Positions 23,122 to 35,599 of a stretch of DNA of 64,000 bases are shown piece by piece. The position numbers and the translations under genes were made by a program. The notes under the pieces are model-generated. The model was not told where the DNA came from. It worked only from the letters and a program-made list of their open reading frames with translations, and did no database searches. The stretch's first letter is position 1; the number at the start of each line of letters is the position of its first letter. The stretch is taken from positions 1 to 64,000 of the forward strand of contig QANZ01028400.1 in assembly GCA_003254925.1 (NCBI GenBank). Direction: 5' to 3'. Source of the DNA: Chamaecrista fasciculata. Lineage: Eukaryota; Streptophyta; Magnoliopsida; Fabales; Fabaceae.

Positions 23122-23294
23122 TGTTAAACAAAGACCAGATTGGATAATTTTCTGATATATTCACATAGCAACAAGGGAATATATATACAAGGCTCAAGCT
23201 CTCCTACCTACCTATATTAATTACATACTTCTCAACTACTTACATTACTAGCTCAACTACCAACTACTAACATAACTCATAACAACTCTTAACA
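23122..23294 (-). repeat. 3' LTR of Copia-2
   Basis: 173 bp with inverted ends TGTTAA/TTAACA (canonical TG...CA), bounded inside by the polypurine tract. Confidence 0.85.
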
Positions 23295-24299
23295 CTCCCC
23301 CTCAAGTTGGAGCATAGATATTAATCATGCCCAACTTGTTACAAATGTAATCAACCCTCACCCCATTCAAAGCTTTAGTAAAGATATCTCCTAATTGATC
23401 TCCGGATTTAACATATGTTGTGGAGATTATATTTTCTTCAATCTTTTCACGAACAAAATGACAATCAATCTCAATGTGTTTAGTTCGTTCATGAAAAACG
23501 AGATTTGATGCAACATGGATGGCAGCCTTGTTGTTACACCATAGCTTTGCAGGTTGTGAAGTCTTCACTCCAAGTTCTCCCAAAAGTTGTCGTATCCACA
23601 CAACTTCACAAGTTGCCTGAGCCATTGCTTTATACTCAGACTCAGCACTAGAACGGGAGACTACATTCTGCTTCTTACTTTTCCATGAGATCAGATTTCC
23701 TCCCATGAACACACAATATCCTGTAGTAGATATTCTATCTGCCTTGGATCCTCCCCAATCTGCATCAGAAAAGCACTCAACATCAATGTGTCCATTATTT
23801 CTGTATAAGAGACCTCGTTTTGGAGCACTTTTCAAATAACTAAGAATCTGTTCTAAGGCTTCCCAATGCTTGACAGTTGGAGAAGACATGAATTGACTAA
23901 CAACACTAACAGGGTAAGCAATGTAAGGGCGAGTTACCGTGAGGTAGTTCAGTTTTCCAACCAACCTCCTATATCTCTCAGGATCCTCAAATGGTTCCCC
24001 ATCATCCTTCCATAGTTGCAATCTTGGAGTCATAGGAGCACTACATGGCTTAGCCCCTAGTTTTCCTGTTTCAGTCAACAGATCAAGGACATATTTCCTT
24101 TGGGACAAGAAGATGCCCTTCTTACTTCTTGCTATCTCAACTCCCAAGAAGTATTTTAATGGCCCCAAATCTTTTGTCTGAAACTGAGAGTGAAGGAAGG
24201 ACTTGAGAGAAGAGATACCTGAATCATCATTCCCTGTAATGATAATGTCATCCACATAGACAACTAACAAAATTATACCTGAATCATCATTCCCTGTAA
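23122..24299 (-). mobile_element. Copia-2, 5'-truncated retrotransposon
   Basis: On the minus strand, the 3' end of a Copia element: RT core YVDDIIITGND, FLGVEIARSKKGIFLSQRKY, RNase H with SDADWGG and SRSSAESEYKAMA, and a final EIDCHFVREKI and DIFTKAL. These are followed by the polypurine tract AACTTGAGGGGGAG and one LTR. The open part spans 23302-24270 (322 codons). Everything upstream of the RT active site is absent, as is the 5' LTR. There is no target duplication, and the truncated end carries a 30-bp direct repeat (24215-24244 and 24275-24304). Confidence 0.9.
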
Positions 24300-25149
24300 T
24301 GATATGTCAAAATGGAAGCCGAGGTTGCTGCCTGAATGAAGTGAAGCAACTATTTTTAAAAATTAAGATGTATTAACACAGATAAAAGAGATGCTTACTT
24401 GATAACAATTTTTCGAAAGACTTCATGGATGAACAGGATATATTTCAATCAAAATTTAGTGTTGCCACTAGCATAATGAGCATTGTGCCAATATCTCCCT
24501 AATATGATGTAGTGGGACAGTTTATATTGTTTTAGGTGTGAGATGTTGAAATATAATTTGGTAATGACAAACTGCTCTCTGATTTTAGTAAACTATTGTA
24601 TGACAGAAAAATGCCAATCCATAAACTTGAGGACCTTGACTATGGCATTGGCTTTTTTGTTGATTATTTGAGTGCTTATCTGAATTTGTAGCTAATTATC
24701 TAGTTTTATCCATTGTTTTAAGTTAAATATTTACCTTACTTTATCTTTCTGCTGTAATTGTTCCTAGGTTTTAGGAATTAGATTATTTACCCTTCCTATT
24801 TTATAGGGATTGTAGGGTAATCTTGTTGCCGTGGTCTTTATTTAGGTCGCTATTCATGTTTCTATGGTTTCCTTTTTTGGTCTGAATAATCGCTTCACCA
24901 AATTATATGGTTTCCTTGGTTCTTTCTGGAGAGCAGTTTTGTATTGAACTAAAAACAAGATGAGCATCATTTCAGAAAGAGCAAAAGTTGTGTTCTGTGT
25001 ATTCTCAGTTGTCACACTTTAATAGTTAAAATACTAAAATGTATAAATATAACTTATTTCCCTAACCTTTTTTTTGTGTTTCTACACAACAAGCCTATTT
25101 ATGCATTTGTTGGTTCTCCTGAATTATTCTTATTCTTGTCTCCTTAACA

Positions 25150-25317
25150 TAGAAGGGCCGGCTCGGCTCAGCGGTAAGCACGCTTGCCATGGGGTCTGAG
25201 GTTATGGGTTCGACTTAGCCTCTCTACAAAAAAGCAGGGGTAAGGCTGCCTAGTATATTCCCTTTCCCAGCACCCCCACCAAGTGGGGGACTCGAACTGG
25301 GTTGGCCCTTGTCATGA
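25150..25317 (+). mobile_element. tRNA-derived SINE at a deletion junction
   Basis: It contains an A-box-like GGCTCAGCGGTAAGC and, about 35 bases on, a B-box-like GGGTTCGACTTAG. By comparison with the second proteasome copy, it sits exactly where about 540 bp (40458-40995 equivalent, including the MGPDFRV exon) is missing. No clear target duplication is seen. Confidence 0.65.
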
Positions 25318-27189
25318 ACCATGATGTTTGTACATAACTTGGTAGATGATATGACTTGGTCTTCCCCACACCAACCTTGCACTCCACTTCTTTCAAATAT
25401 ATCAAGAAGAAAAATACTAAATAAGATTTTGAACCTCAGATGTGAAACTAAGGAGGATCATGTGTCTAATTTTGGTACATGTAGTGGTACTTTTTCTTTC
25501 TTTTTTTCCCCGTTATATTTTGAATTCTGATATTTTTATTTTTTTGGTGTTGACAGTGGTGTTAGGCCTTTTGGAGTATCTCTACTGGTTGCTGGGTTCG
25601 ATGATAAAGGACCACAGTTATATCAGAATATGCCAATGCAAGTTATAATACTGGGAACATTTAGCAATCTTGATTTTATTGCTTTTTTCTCAGTGTTGAC
25701 ATGTTTGGTCTGTTGTCATGAATCTAGAGTAATGCGCTTTAAATTTAAGGAATACAATGTAGTCTATGGGAAGCTTACATTTCATTATACATTACATTTT
25801 CTTTTTTCCGATTCAACTGATGTTTTCTGTGTCAGAAGAATCCTATTCTTTATTTACTTATGCTGTGTAAATATAAAGTGATTAGCCCGGGAGAATGGAT
25901 TGAATGTTTTCTCTTTTACGTCAACATGTCAGTATGTTGGATGAGTTTGTGCTGGGATCTTTCTTCTTGCAATTGGAATTGTTTGAAATAACTCCTTTAT
26001 ACATACCAAAAGAAAAGAAACATTAGACAATGTTTTGGTGCAATTTGATTTTGCTGTAGGTGGATCCATCAGGTTCATATATTTCTTGGAAAGCTTCTGC
26101 TATGGGGAAAAATGTTTTAATGCCAAGACATTTCTTGAGAAGAGGTATGCTTCTCTGCAGGAAAATGTTTTTGCATCCATTGTGTTGTAAGTTGTCACCC
26201 TTTCACTTCAGATAGAGACTGACACAAAAATGTCTCAATGGTTATCATATGAACGTGCAAGGATTTTTGTGACATAAATTGAAACGTTTTATAACATTGT
26301 CCATGCACTATTATAGTTACAGCCAAATAAGAGGAAAGGAATGAGTCTTTTCATAGCATTTTCCTTTATTATGTCCTGGATTCCGATGTCAAGAGAATGA
26401 CATTGAGTTGTACATTGAACTTGATGTTATTTCTGAATTAATTGCATTTTAGTCTCTTTAGGCTTGAGAATGCATTAGATATATCTGTATGATTTGGAGA
26501 AGCCAACCATGTCAGTGAAATTTTAGTCAGGAAACCTTGCTTAAGGTCTAATTTTAATATTCACTCTGATAAATAATGAGGTAACACACATAGAGTGATA
26601 ATATATGATAAATAGTAATTTAAATGTAGTTGTTTTTTCTGCTTCTAATTTACTGCATGCTTGGTTTCAGTAAGTTTTGAAATTTCAGGATGACTTATAT
26701 TTTGTGATGATAATTATAAGAGTCACTAAATTAAACATTCATAATTCTTTTGTTCTTCTGGTAATTTCAACTGTCGATTGTTTCTCATTATGCAGGTACA
26801 CAGAAGATATGGAGCTTGATAATGCAGTGCACACAGCTATATGATGTTGAAGGAAGGGTAGGAGCATTCCATTATAAGATAACATTAAATACAACCTTCA
26901 CGAAAAAAAAATATCTGATTATCATTATCAGTAGAGAATTCCAGAAGCCATTCAAATTTTTTAAAACAATTGGTTGCTGAACTAGGAGAGAAATTCATTA
27001 CTGCAATTATAATAGCCAGCCCAGGTAGCACTAATATAAATTAGTAAGTCATAAGTGGATAGATATATAACAAGTCTAAAACCATTCCTACCAGATTTCA
27101 TTTACAAGCAGATTAAAATTGCCTCAAAACATAAATAACAACATAGCACACTACAACATAAAGAGTTCACATCACAATATGCAGTCTTC

Positions 27190-30100
27190 TCAACTTTCTT
27201 GATCGTCTCTCTTCCTTTTAGCACCAGAGGCTGCACAACCAGGAGTTTCAGCACTTTTTGTCAGACCATTGATCAATATCTCGATCAGTTCCTTCAAACA
27301 AGTGATCTGACTCTCCAGCTGCATATATATAGGTAAGAGGGAAATTAATAATAACATTATACAAACACGCTTTAACCAATAATAGATCGTTGCATTTTAT
27401 GCAATACAAAATTTGTCAACATTTGTTCACTGTGAACACGTTTCTTTAAACACTTGCTACTGCACGCTAATGACTATGATAACAAAAATGATAGTGGTAG
27501 ATATTCTACTAGGTAATAGATGAAGGCAATTTAAAGATTAAGTGAACCAATCAAGAAGGTGAAAAGGTGATGACAGGAAATGATAAAGATTCAAATGCCG
27601 CGACAATTAGCAATCAAGCTACAGAAAAAGTAAACCAATGCAGTAACATTTTACTAAGATAGTGTTACAACATACCGCTTCAACTTTCCCAAGAGCATTT
27701 TCTAGTTTTCTAGAAAGCTGCTGATTTTCTTTGGTTAAACCATCAATCTGCATATATATGTTTTGAGAATAAATATTTGCATAAATAATTAGTAGATGAC
27801 AAATAACAAAGAGATATGATATATCATCAAAGAAAATAGCATAACTGTTAGTGTATTTATGATTTATGATGCAATAAAAAAGTTTTTATGGATTATTATC
27901 ACTCGCTTTATGTGTTGCTCTTCTCATTTCAAACTACAGCTGAGTTTTTTAAACTATGCAAAGAGCCTAAAGATCAGAGAAAATGTTGAATACTTAAAGT
28001 TATTAGTTAAATATTTTAAATTTAAAACTTAAAATAATTACTTGATACTTTGATATATATATATATATATATTATTTTTTAATTTGACAAGTTCAACAAT
28101 TGACCCGGCAGTTGAACCAGTGATCCAAACTCTTGGTCGGGTCAATGACCGGTCCAGTACTAAAACATTGCATATAATTTTTAGAATTTGCCTTTCCCGT
28201 GTCCGTATAGGTGCTTCATAGGTTACAACATACCACTTCAACTTTTCCGAGAGCAATTTCTAGCTTTCCAGCAAGTAGCTGATTTTCATTGGTTAAATCT
28301 TCAATCTGCATATATATATATATATATATGTTTTGAGAATAAATGTATAGCACAATAGCAAAGCTAAAGACTTTTTTAAAAAAAAAAATGTATAATATCT
28401 GGACAGAGTATGAGAAATGAAACAAAACCTTCTTTTGGAAGTCTAAGTACATTGTCTGGTACCTAGTAGATGGTGAAGTTGGGGTTCCATCTATGCCAAC
28501 ATTGTTGTCCTTTATTTTTTCGGCCTGAACATTGTTGTCCTTTTGTTTGCATGTTCGTCTTTTTTGATACACAATAGTACTGAAAAACTAACAACAAACA
28601 AAGTAAATATATAATCTATCCCTAACCATAGCATTTGATAAAAGTCCCCCCATTGATCCCACATCTGAAGCTTCAAGCTTGGTGTACTGCAACAGAAAGA
28701 GGGACTGAGATGACCCCAAATCATCAAAATATCCTCTATCAAAGAACTTTCCTCCAAATTTCCACCCTTGTGAAGAAAGAGCTGTTTGAGATGGTCATTT
28801 GGAAAGGTCAAAGAAGACTTTGCTGAAAATTTGATCTAAACCTTAGAGCCATTTTCCTTAAAAACAGTAAGATCTCAACGTTCTTAGCACTAGATTTAGT
28901 TGCTCTAGAAAATTTGTTTGCATGTTCAAAACATAAGCTAATGAGTCGAAAGAAAGATAGCAATAAAATGCACTTTCAAGTATTATTTGACAAAACCACC
29001 TAAGTGTTACATTAATGCCATGTCAAAAGATTAAGACATTCTGAAAGTTGAAACCATGGTCACATCATCGAGAAAAAAAATAGAATCCAGTTTTCCCCAA
29101 TTGAAGAATAAGGCCATGCCAACACAAGCAAGTAAAAACAGAGTAGTTTGCTCTCCTTGTCTCAGCAACTATCCTACATTATTCATCGGATATAAATTTT
29201 AAAACCCCAAGCAAAACTAAAACCCTAAGTTCATCAACCTGCCACATATAGAAAGACCTTGAGGAGGCTGATTTCCATATGTAAATGACAGCAACACTTT
29301 GTAACAATGAGAAAAAAAGTAAACAAAACCACCGAAACAGAGATGCTAGTAGACGAAAACAAGGGCCATAATAAATTTATTTTTTTAAAAAAAGAAAGAA
29401 CAAGAAGAACAAGAAAACATGAGAGTGAAGAAAATAATGTGAACTCTACCATGGGAACCTTAGCAGATCGTGAAGTTGGGGTTCCATCTATGCTAAGATT
29501 GTTGTCCTTCTCTTTGCATGTTCAAAACATAAGCTAATGAGTCTAAAGAAAGATAGCACTTTCGAGTATTATTTAACAAAACCTCCTAAGTTGAAACCAT
29601 GGTCACATCCTCAAGAAAAAAAGGAAAAAAAAATCCAGTTTTCCCCAATAGAGGAATAAGGCCATGCCAACACAAGCAAGTAAAAACAGAGTAGTTTGTT
29701 CTCTTGTCTCAGCAACTATCCTACATCATTCATCTAATATATATAAATTTTAAAACACCAAGCCAAACTAAAACCCTAAGTTCATCAACAAGCCACATAG
29801 AGACATGAAAGACAATGAGAAGGCTGATTTCCATCTGTAAATGACAGTAACACTTTGTAACAATGAGAAAACAAATAAACAAAATACCAAAACAGAGATG
29901 CTAGTGGAAGAAAACGAGGGCCATAATAAATTTTTTTTTTTTTTTTAAAAAAAGAAAGAACAAGAAGAACAAGAAAACATGAGTGAAGAAAATAATGTGA
30001 ATTCTACCATGGGAACCTTAGGAGATCGTGAAGTTGGGGTTCCATCTATGCCAACATTGTTGTCCTTCTGTTTGCATGTTCAAAACATAAGCTAATGAGT

Positions 30101-30525
30101 CAAAAGAAAGATAGCAATAAAATGTACTTTCGAGTATTATTTAACAAAACCACTAAGTGTTGAAACTTGAAACCATGGTCACATCTCAAGAAAAAAAAAA
30201 TCCAGTTTTCCCGGATAGAAGAATAAGGCCACGCCAACACAAGCAAGTAAATTTTAAAACCCCAAGCCAAACTAAAACCCTAAGTTTATCAACAAGCTAC
30301 ATATAGACATGAAAGAGATGCTGATTTCCATATGTAAATGACAGTAACACTTTGTAACAATGAGAAAACAAGTAAACAAAAATACCGAAACAGAGATGCT
30401 AGTGGAAGAAAACGAGGGCCATAATAAAAAAAAAGAAAAGAACAAGAAGAGCGAGAAAACATGAGAGTGAAGAATACCATGGGAAGCTGTGGCAGAAGTT
30501 TTAAAGCATTAGGCTTTCGACCCAT
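27190..30525 (-). CDS. Coiled-coil protein gene, copy C (intact)
   Basis: Seven exons on the minus strand: 30478-30525 (MGRKPNALKLLPQLPM), 30008-30064 and 29450-29506 (two versions of DNN...DGTPTSRS.KVPM), 28429-28539 (37 residues ending YQTMYLDFQKK), 28234-28305 and 27676-27747 (24-residue units IEDLTNENQLLAGKLE... and IDGLTKENQQLSRKLE...), and 27190-27318 (LESQITCLKELIE... KRKRDDQES, stop). All junctions have GT-AG and fall between codons, giving 181 residues without a stop. The middle is a probable parallel coiled coil, and the basic KRKR tail suggests nuclear location (inference). The two extra exons appear to be fusions of the start of the YQTMYL exon with the end of exon 1. I do not recognise the family. 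Confidence 0.65.
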
Positions 30526-30649
30526 TTTTTTTGAGGAAGCGTGAGAAACCCAGAAAAACAAAGAAAACCCTAATGCTAAGAAGGGTCTACTCTCTCTCAC
30601 AAGGTCGAAGCGTGTATTGGGAAGAAGTGAAAGAGCACTGAAAACTGAA

Positions 30650-31259
30650 AAGGCTTATTATGATGGGAGTCGCATAGGAAAGGAGAAGCAAAGAGAGTGT
30701 GGCCGTGGAGATGTGTTGGTGGAGTATAGTACTCTAGAGTGTAGACGGTAAACATACAATTGTGATATCAAATTTCAAAGGCAAAGGTAATTTGCTTCAA
30801 ATTTTAGACCAACGATCAATTTCGTCTCAAATTTTTTTTTTTTAAGTTAATTTTGTCTTCAATATTTTATAATTTGGTCAATTTTATTTTTTGATTCTTT
30901 TAATAAATTAATGACATTTTGTTAATCTGAGTTAATATTTAAATTTCAACTTGGGAAAATGACATTAATAGCATAGTTTGAGAAAATAAAACTAAGCCAA
31001 AAATAATTTTAAGAATTAAGAAAACTGAGCTCATAGTTTGAGGATCAAAATGCATACAAAAATAAAGATAATTAATTTTTTAAAATTTTTAAAAAATATA
31101 GTGATGAGAATAGAAGAAGATTGTACCTCAAAAAAATATAGGAATTCAATTATATATTTCACTCAAATAAATAGAGAAACATTGAGATAAAAATAATAAC
31201 AACATTTCAAATGAACAAAAACAATTTTTGTTTAAAATTAATATAAATCATATATATAA
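30650..31259. repeat. Upstream sequence of coiled-coil gene C
   Basis: Matches the upstream regions of copies A and D. It contains a partial foldback MITE (ATCAATTTCGTCTCAAATTT) and the TATATTTCACTCAAA phrase repeated at 33045-33065 and 53305-53320. Confidence 0.6.
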
Positions 31260-31439
31260 CTAGGGGCTTTGCGTGCCCTAACGGGCACGTAAATATGTAT
31301 GTAAAATAAATAAGGGACTAAATTGTTAACTTAGTAAAGAAAGAGAGACCAAATAGTAAATTTTCTCTTATTTTTAATTTCATAGACTATAGTTTTAAAC
31401 ATGGACGACCAGAAAGGGGTGGAGCCATATAATATAAGA
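31260..31439 (-). mobile_element. 180-bp non-autonomous Helitron, copy 1
   Basis: On the minus strand it begins TCTTATATTATATGG and ends with the hairpin GTGCCC-GTTA-GGGCAC followed by GCAAAGCCCCTAG. It is inserted between A and T. TC start, 3' hairpin, CTAG end and A/T insertion are the Helitron signature. The copy at 53574-53753 is the same length. Confidence 0.85.
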
Positions 31440-31440
31440 T

Positions 31441-32790
31441 ATAGAATTGATCTGACCATATTTTATCATACATTTTAGTGACATTTTAAGGCATTTTATA
31501 TTCATTTGGGATTCAATTGCTTGTCTTTATGTCATTTTATGATAAAATATGATGCCTTGAGGTTTGATGTTTATTTGGACTATTTGGTGATTAATTGTGT
31601 GGTTTTTCTCTAGTTTAATCTTTATTATTTGTTTGATCATTTTTATCCTGAGAATTCACATAGTTTCTCGGTGTCTTAACAAATTTAACGGAAGTCCAAA
31701 ACATTGGAATACCCAAAGGAAAACCCGAGGATCATTGGAAACGAGTCAGGGATCAAATCAGCACAAATTCTACATTTTTCCAAAACTCGTCTTGGATTTT
31801 GCCGTGGACAAGTTCCACGACAAGATTTGCGGTTGTTTTAATTATTAAAAACCAAGCCCAAATTTGATGATTCTGATCGAGCCAACCTAGTTTTGGCCGA
31901 AAATCAAGTATATAATGCATCTTTAGGTCAATTTCAGGGGTGATGCACTTCGTGAGAGAGAATTTACACTCTTGATCATCTTCTTGGAGCTTATTGTGGG
32001 ATCATAGCAATTCAATCTGAATTTGTTGATCTCTGCACCATGAGCAGCTAATTCTCCATACCCGGAGGAGCATTGGGGCAAGCATGAGCTAGGGTTTCAC
32101 ATAGGGAGTTTTTCTCACACTAGAATGAGGGTTTCTCTTGTTGTTATTTTCTAGTTGAACTTGATAATTAGTAGAGATTCTAATTCTATTCTTGATTGGG
32201 AACTTGATTTTAATTCTTCCAAAACTATCTTGATTGTAACTCTAGAGTTTATATTAGTTTGGTTATAATCATAGGTGTATAGCTTTGACAATGGTTATTG
32301 TTATAAAGATTATGTTTCTTGATCAGTTTTATCATCAATTTAATGGGGTTTTCAATTCTTATTGTGGATCTATCTTGTTTAAGTGTTTGCATGATAGGGT
32401 TGTTAATCTAAGTTACTGAGTTAGTGACTATCTTAGGATGAATTGTGTGAGAATACTTCATTTATCTTTAGTAGTGATGATTGCTTAATCCAATTGCTCT
32501 GTCAGGTGTTTTTTCAATTTGGTTAATCTATTTGTTTATTATTATTTGTTTAAATTCAGTCCTTTTAATAAAAAATCCAAAAATATTTATTGCTTTGTTT
32601 AATTATTGTCTTAGAACATAATTAAACATTCAAAAAACAACTTTCCCTTGCTTTAGCCCAATTAGTGATAATTTGGTATTTTTCGCTTTCAAACTTTGCA
32701 TGAAAATTCCTCGGGAGATCGACTCGGATTACACCTCTATATTGAATTTATTCCGGTATTTTGGCCACCTAGCGACGGGTCCGGTCAATA
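31441..32790 (+). repeat. Probable solo LTR of a Gypsy-type retrotransposon
   Basis: A stretch of about 1.35 kb, unlike the surrounding duplicated block, ends CTCGGGAGATCGACTCGG... GGGTCCGGTCA near 32788. This resembles the 3' end of Athila/Tat-type LTRs. TGACC at about 31455 and GGTCA at the end form a possible terminal inverted repeat. No coding sequence or clear target duplication was found, so the ends are tentative. The short frame at 31597-31848 inside is not supported. Confidence 0.5.
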
Positions 32791-32799
32791 ATATATATC

Positions 32800-34016
32800 T
32801 ATATATATATAAGAGAGAGAGAGGGGTGAATGAAATGATAGATGAAGGGAGAATATTATAAGTGCATTAAATGAGAGTACGTAAAATTGTTGAAAATATT
32901 ATATATAATCATAATGTAATATTTAAGTGTGTCAAATAAAAGTTCCACCTTGCCTAATTTTGAGAAGAGCCAATATTTTTAATCATTCCATTATTTGTTT
33001 TAACCATTATTATTTATAATATTTATCTTAAAAAAATATAGGAATTCAATTATATATTTCACTCAAACAAATAGAGGAATATTGAGATAAAAAAAATAAC
33101 AACATTGCAAATGAACAAAATTAATTTTTGTTTAAAATTAATATAAATAATATGTGATTAAAATGTGTGATTTAAAATTAGAGTTGTTACATGTTTATTG
33201 ATTATTTGAATTTTTGTTGATAACATTTCAATTTTTGTTTAATATTTTTTTTATATTTATTGATTATTTGAAACTCCTCTTTTATGATGATTTAAAATCA
33301 GAGTTGTTACATATTAGGAAATAATGATGGTTAATGAATTTTAAAATGTTTTTGCGAGTAATAAAGCAATTTAATGTGTGATTAAATTGTCTTTATTAGT
33401 TCTAATGTCTATTGCCTATTATATTGGTTATCTTGATCACAATGTGAGTAGCTTGAGGGATTAATCAGTATCAACTTACTGAATTTCTATTTTCTGTTGT
33501 TCTGTGACTTTGTTAAAACAACAAGATGGGTTCGTTTAATCCTGGGGAGTGCCGCTTCCTATTCATTGAGGGGTTGAGGAATAACACTTAAGGATAGTGT
33601 CCTTGTGACATAACTCGAACTATTTTGTGTCTTACAATTTTATACATATCCCCAACAAAAATTATTATTTTGTCTAATATTTTTTTATATTTGTATTATA
33701 GTATAGGTAATTATAGGTGTATGAGTAGGAGTATGCTAGTAATTGTAAGAGAGAATGAAATGATATTATGAATGAAATAATGTTGTGAATGAAATATAAT
33801 ATTTTTTGCTCAAACGAACAACCATTTGCACTGTTAATTCATTTATAGGATGAAATGAGATTTGAATGATGTTTAGGATGATTTCCCAAACATGCCATGA
33901 GATGATACTATTTTTGTGTCAGGCAACCAGCCAGTTGTACTGTTCATCCAGTTCGAGAATAAGATGATACTTGGATGATCTCCCAAAGAAGCCCTTAATC
34001 ATTGCAAACCAAAATA
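32800..34016. repeat. Duplicated upstream block sequence, no gene
   Basis: 33010-33180 repeats 31130-31250 in tandem fashion. 33660-34016 matches 15240-15540 and 53840-54095. No coding sequence is seen. Confidence 0.55.
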
Positions 34017-34327
34017 GACTCATTGTCAATTTCGTCTCTAATGTTTTACATTTTAGTCAATTTTATTCTTTACTCTCGTTTCAACCAAATATTAACGAAT
34101 GTGGCCAATGTTAATTATGTAATGTAAAATTTATAGAAAAAAAAAATCTAATTCTAACTCAGATTGAAAAATAGGATGCAGTTTGTCATTATTTTATTGA
34201 AAGAAGTTAGTTAAAAGATAAAATTGACTAAAATGTAAAACATCGGGACAAAATTAATAGTAAAAAAAGATTGGGGACAAAATTGATAGCTGGTGTAAAG
34301 TTTAAGGATAAAATTAACATTTTTGCC
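34017..34327. mobile_element. Foldback MITE remnant (same family as 11243-11620)
   Basis: It shares GTCAATTTCGTC, TTGACTAAAATGTAAAACAT and GGGACAAAATTAATAG phrases with the intact element at 11243-11620, in the same left-arm and right-arm arrangement. The outer left end is missing, so no target duplication can be checked. Confidence 0.6.
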
Positions 34328-35599
34328 TATATGATATTGTACTTCCATAGATCCATTTGTGTAATGGACAAATAGCTCCAATTTATTTAATGAGCGACAC
34401 ATATCAAATGACTGTGGTTTTGGTTATTGACAACAATATTGATCATGTATTTTCACTGTGCTTTCAACTAGGTTTTTACCTGTTTAAGTAATTTAGAAAA
34501 TTTAATAAATAGCTAGTGTTAATATGATTTTGCAATATAGTGTATTAGTGTTAGAGCCACTCTCCTTATTAACCATTAAAATGTAGTGATTATAGTGACG
34601 TCTTTTTTATATATTGGTGCATAACTTACAACTTAAAGACAGTGATGTAAAATAAATTAAATTTGTGTCTTTCTCTCTGATTATATATGTTTGATTCAAA
34701 GCACTCTTCCAAAGAAAAGAGATTCTTTGCAATTGCTTAGATGTTTAATACTTTAATGGAACCCCAATACACATATTATGTTTGGTTTTACTCTATTTTT
34801 TTCTTTTCACTCTTAATCATCTCAAGTCAATTCTTCATATTTGCTCCACTCTTATTTACACTTCTTCCTTATACGCAAGTAACACAAAATTCAAGCAAAT
34901 CATAGTTTTTTAAGTAAGTACATTGAATTTTCAATATAGTGTTTGTTCACATGGACTTAATTATTTTTGTTGTTTACTCGTTTTACTTTCTTCTTAAATT
35001 AGAACATCGTGGCAATGGATTTTTATTAATTACTTTCTTCTTACACTCTCAAATTCTCTTACTCTCTTATCACTCTCTTACTAACTTGAGCGTCGGAGTA
35101 CACTTCGCAGGGCCACCCTGTGAAGCTCTTGCAGGTTCTTGCTCAACTCTTGGCTCTCGCAGCCCTCTCCGGTGAACTAGGTAAGTGCTAGCCATTTTCC
35201 AGTTTATCAAGCTGTGTTTTATTTACTAAGTATATATGCATACACCTTTCCAAGTTCTAATCACTTCAATGTTACGAAGAAAGGACATAAATACAAATTT
35301 TCAATGTTGTAAGAATCAGATCGGACAGTCCCATAGATTACATTTAAATTAGAATATATATGCTTGTGATGAGACACAATTGTCATTAAGCTAGTATATA
35401 TCTTCCACCAACTTTATTATAATTGAGTTTATAAGTTTGTTACACAATAGTCTTGAAGCTACGTACTATCTCCACCTAGAATTTACAGTAATAAAAAAGT
35501 TTCAAGTAATCAATACTGTTAAAAACAATTATCAGTAAAAACATTATAAATGGATATATAAGCACTAAACAAATCACAAACTTAATCTTTATTAATTTT
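34328..35599. other. Intergenic duplicated sequence
   Basis: 34328-34440 matches 46920-47030 (near the end of the second proteasome segment). 34870-35330 matches 16000-16250. 35340-35590 matches 18890-19140. No gene was recognised. The frame at 34939-35175 is unsupported. Confidence 0.5.

Larger units (their letters stand above)
22978..24990 (+). repeat. Intronic repeat R2, interrupted by Copia-2
   Basis: Second copy of the R1 sequence, in the intron after the VQKIQLL exon. It is split at GCAACTG|ATATGTC by the retroelement at 23122-24299, while R1 keeps the uninterrupted phrase GCAACTGATATGTCAAAATG. Confidence 0.7.
22574..26857 (+). pseudogene. PAB1: 20S proteasome subunit alpha-2 gene, broken copy 1
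   Basis: Exons: 22574-22638 (SNGVVIATEKKLPSILVDEAS), 22901-22947 (VQKIQLLTPNIGVVY), 25557-25626 (GVRPFGVSLLVAGFDDKGPQ), 26060-26144 (VDPSGSYISWKASAMGKNV...), 26796-26857 (YTEDMELDNAVHTAI). These match the conserved alpha-2 ring subunit of the 20S proteasome. The first exon (N-terminal YSFSLTTFSP region) and the exons for MGPDFRV and for the following helix are absent, and so are the last two. The donor after 25626 is lost (CAGAATATG). One-base deletions shift the frame at about 26114-26122 and near 26840. R2, Copia-2 and a SINE interrupt it. Retained introns show a DNA-level duplicate, not a retrocopy. Confidence 0.92.

Noticed and set aside
25150..25317. A functional tRNA gene
   Set aside because: A and B boxes are present, but no cloverleaf with paired acceptor stem can be drawn. 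It fits a SINE head.
31597..31848. Plus-strand frame of 83 codons
   Set aside because: Inside the probable solo LTR. No motif.
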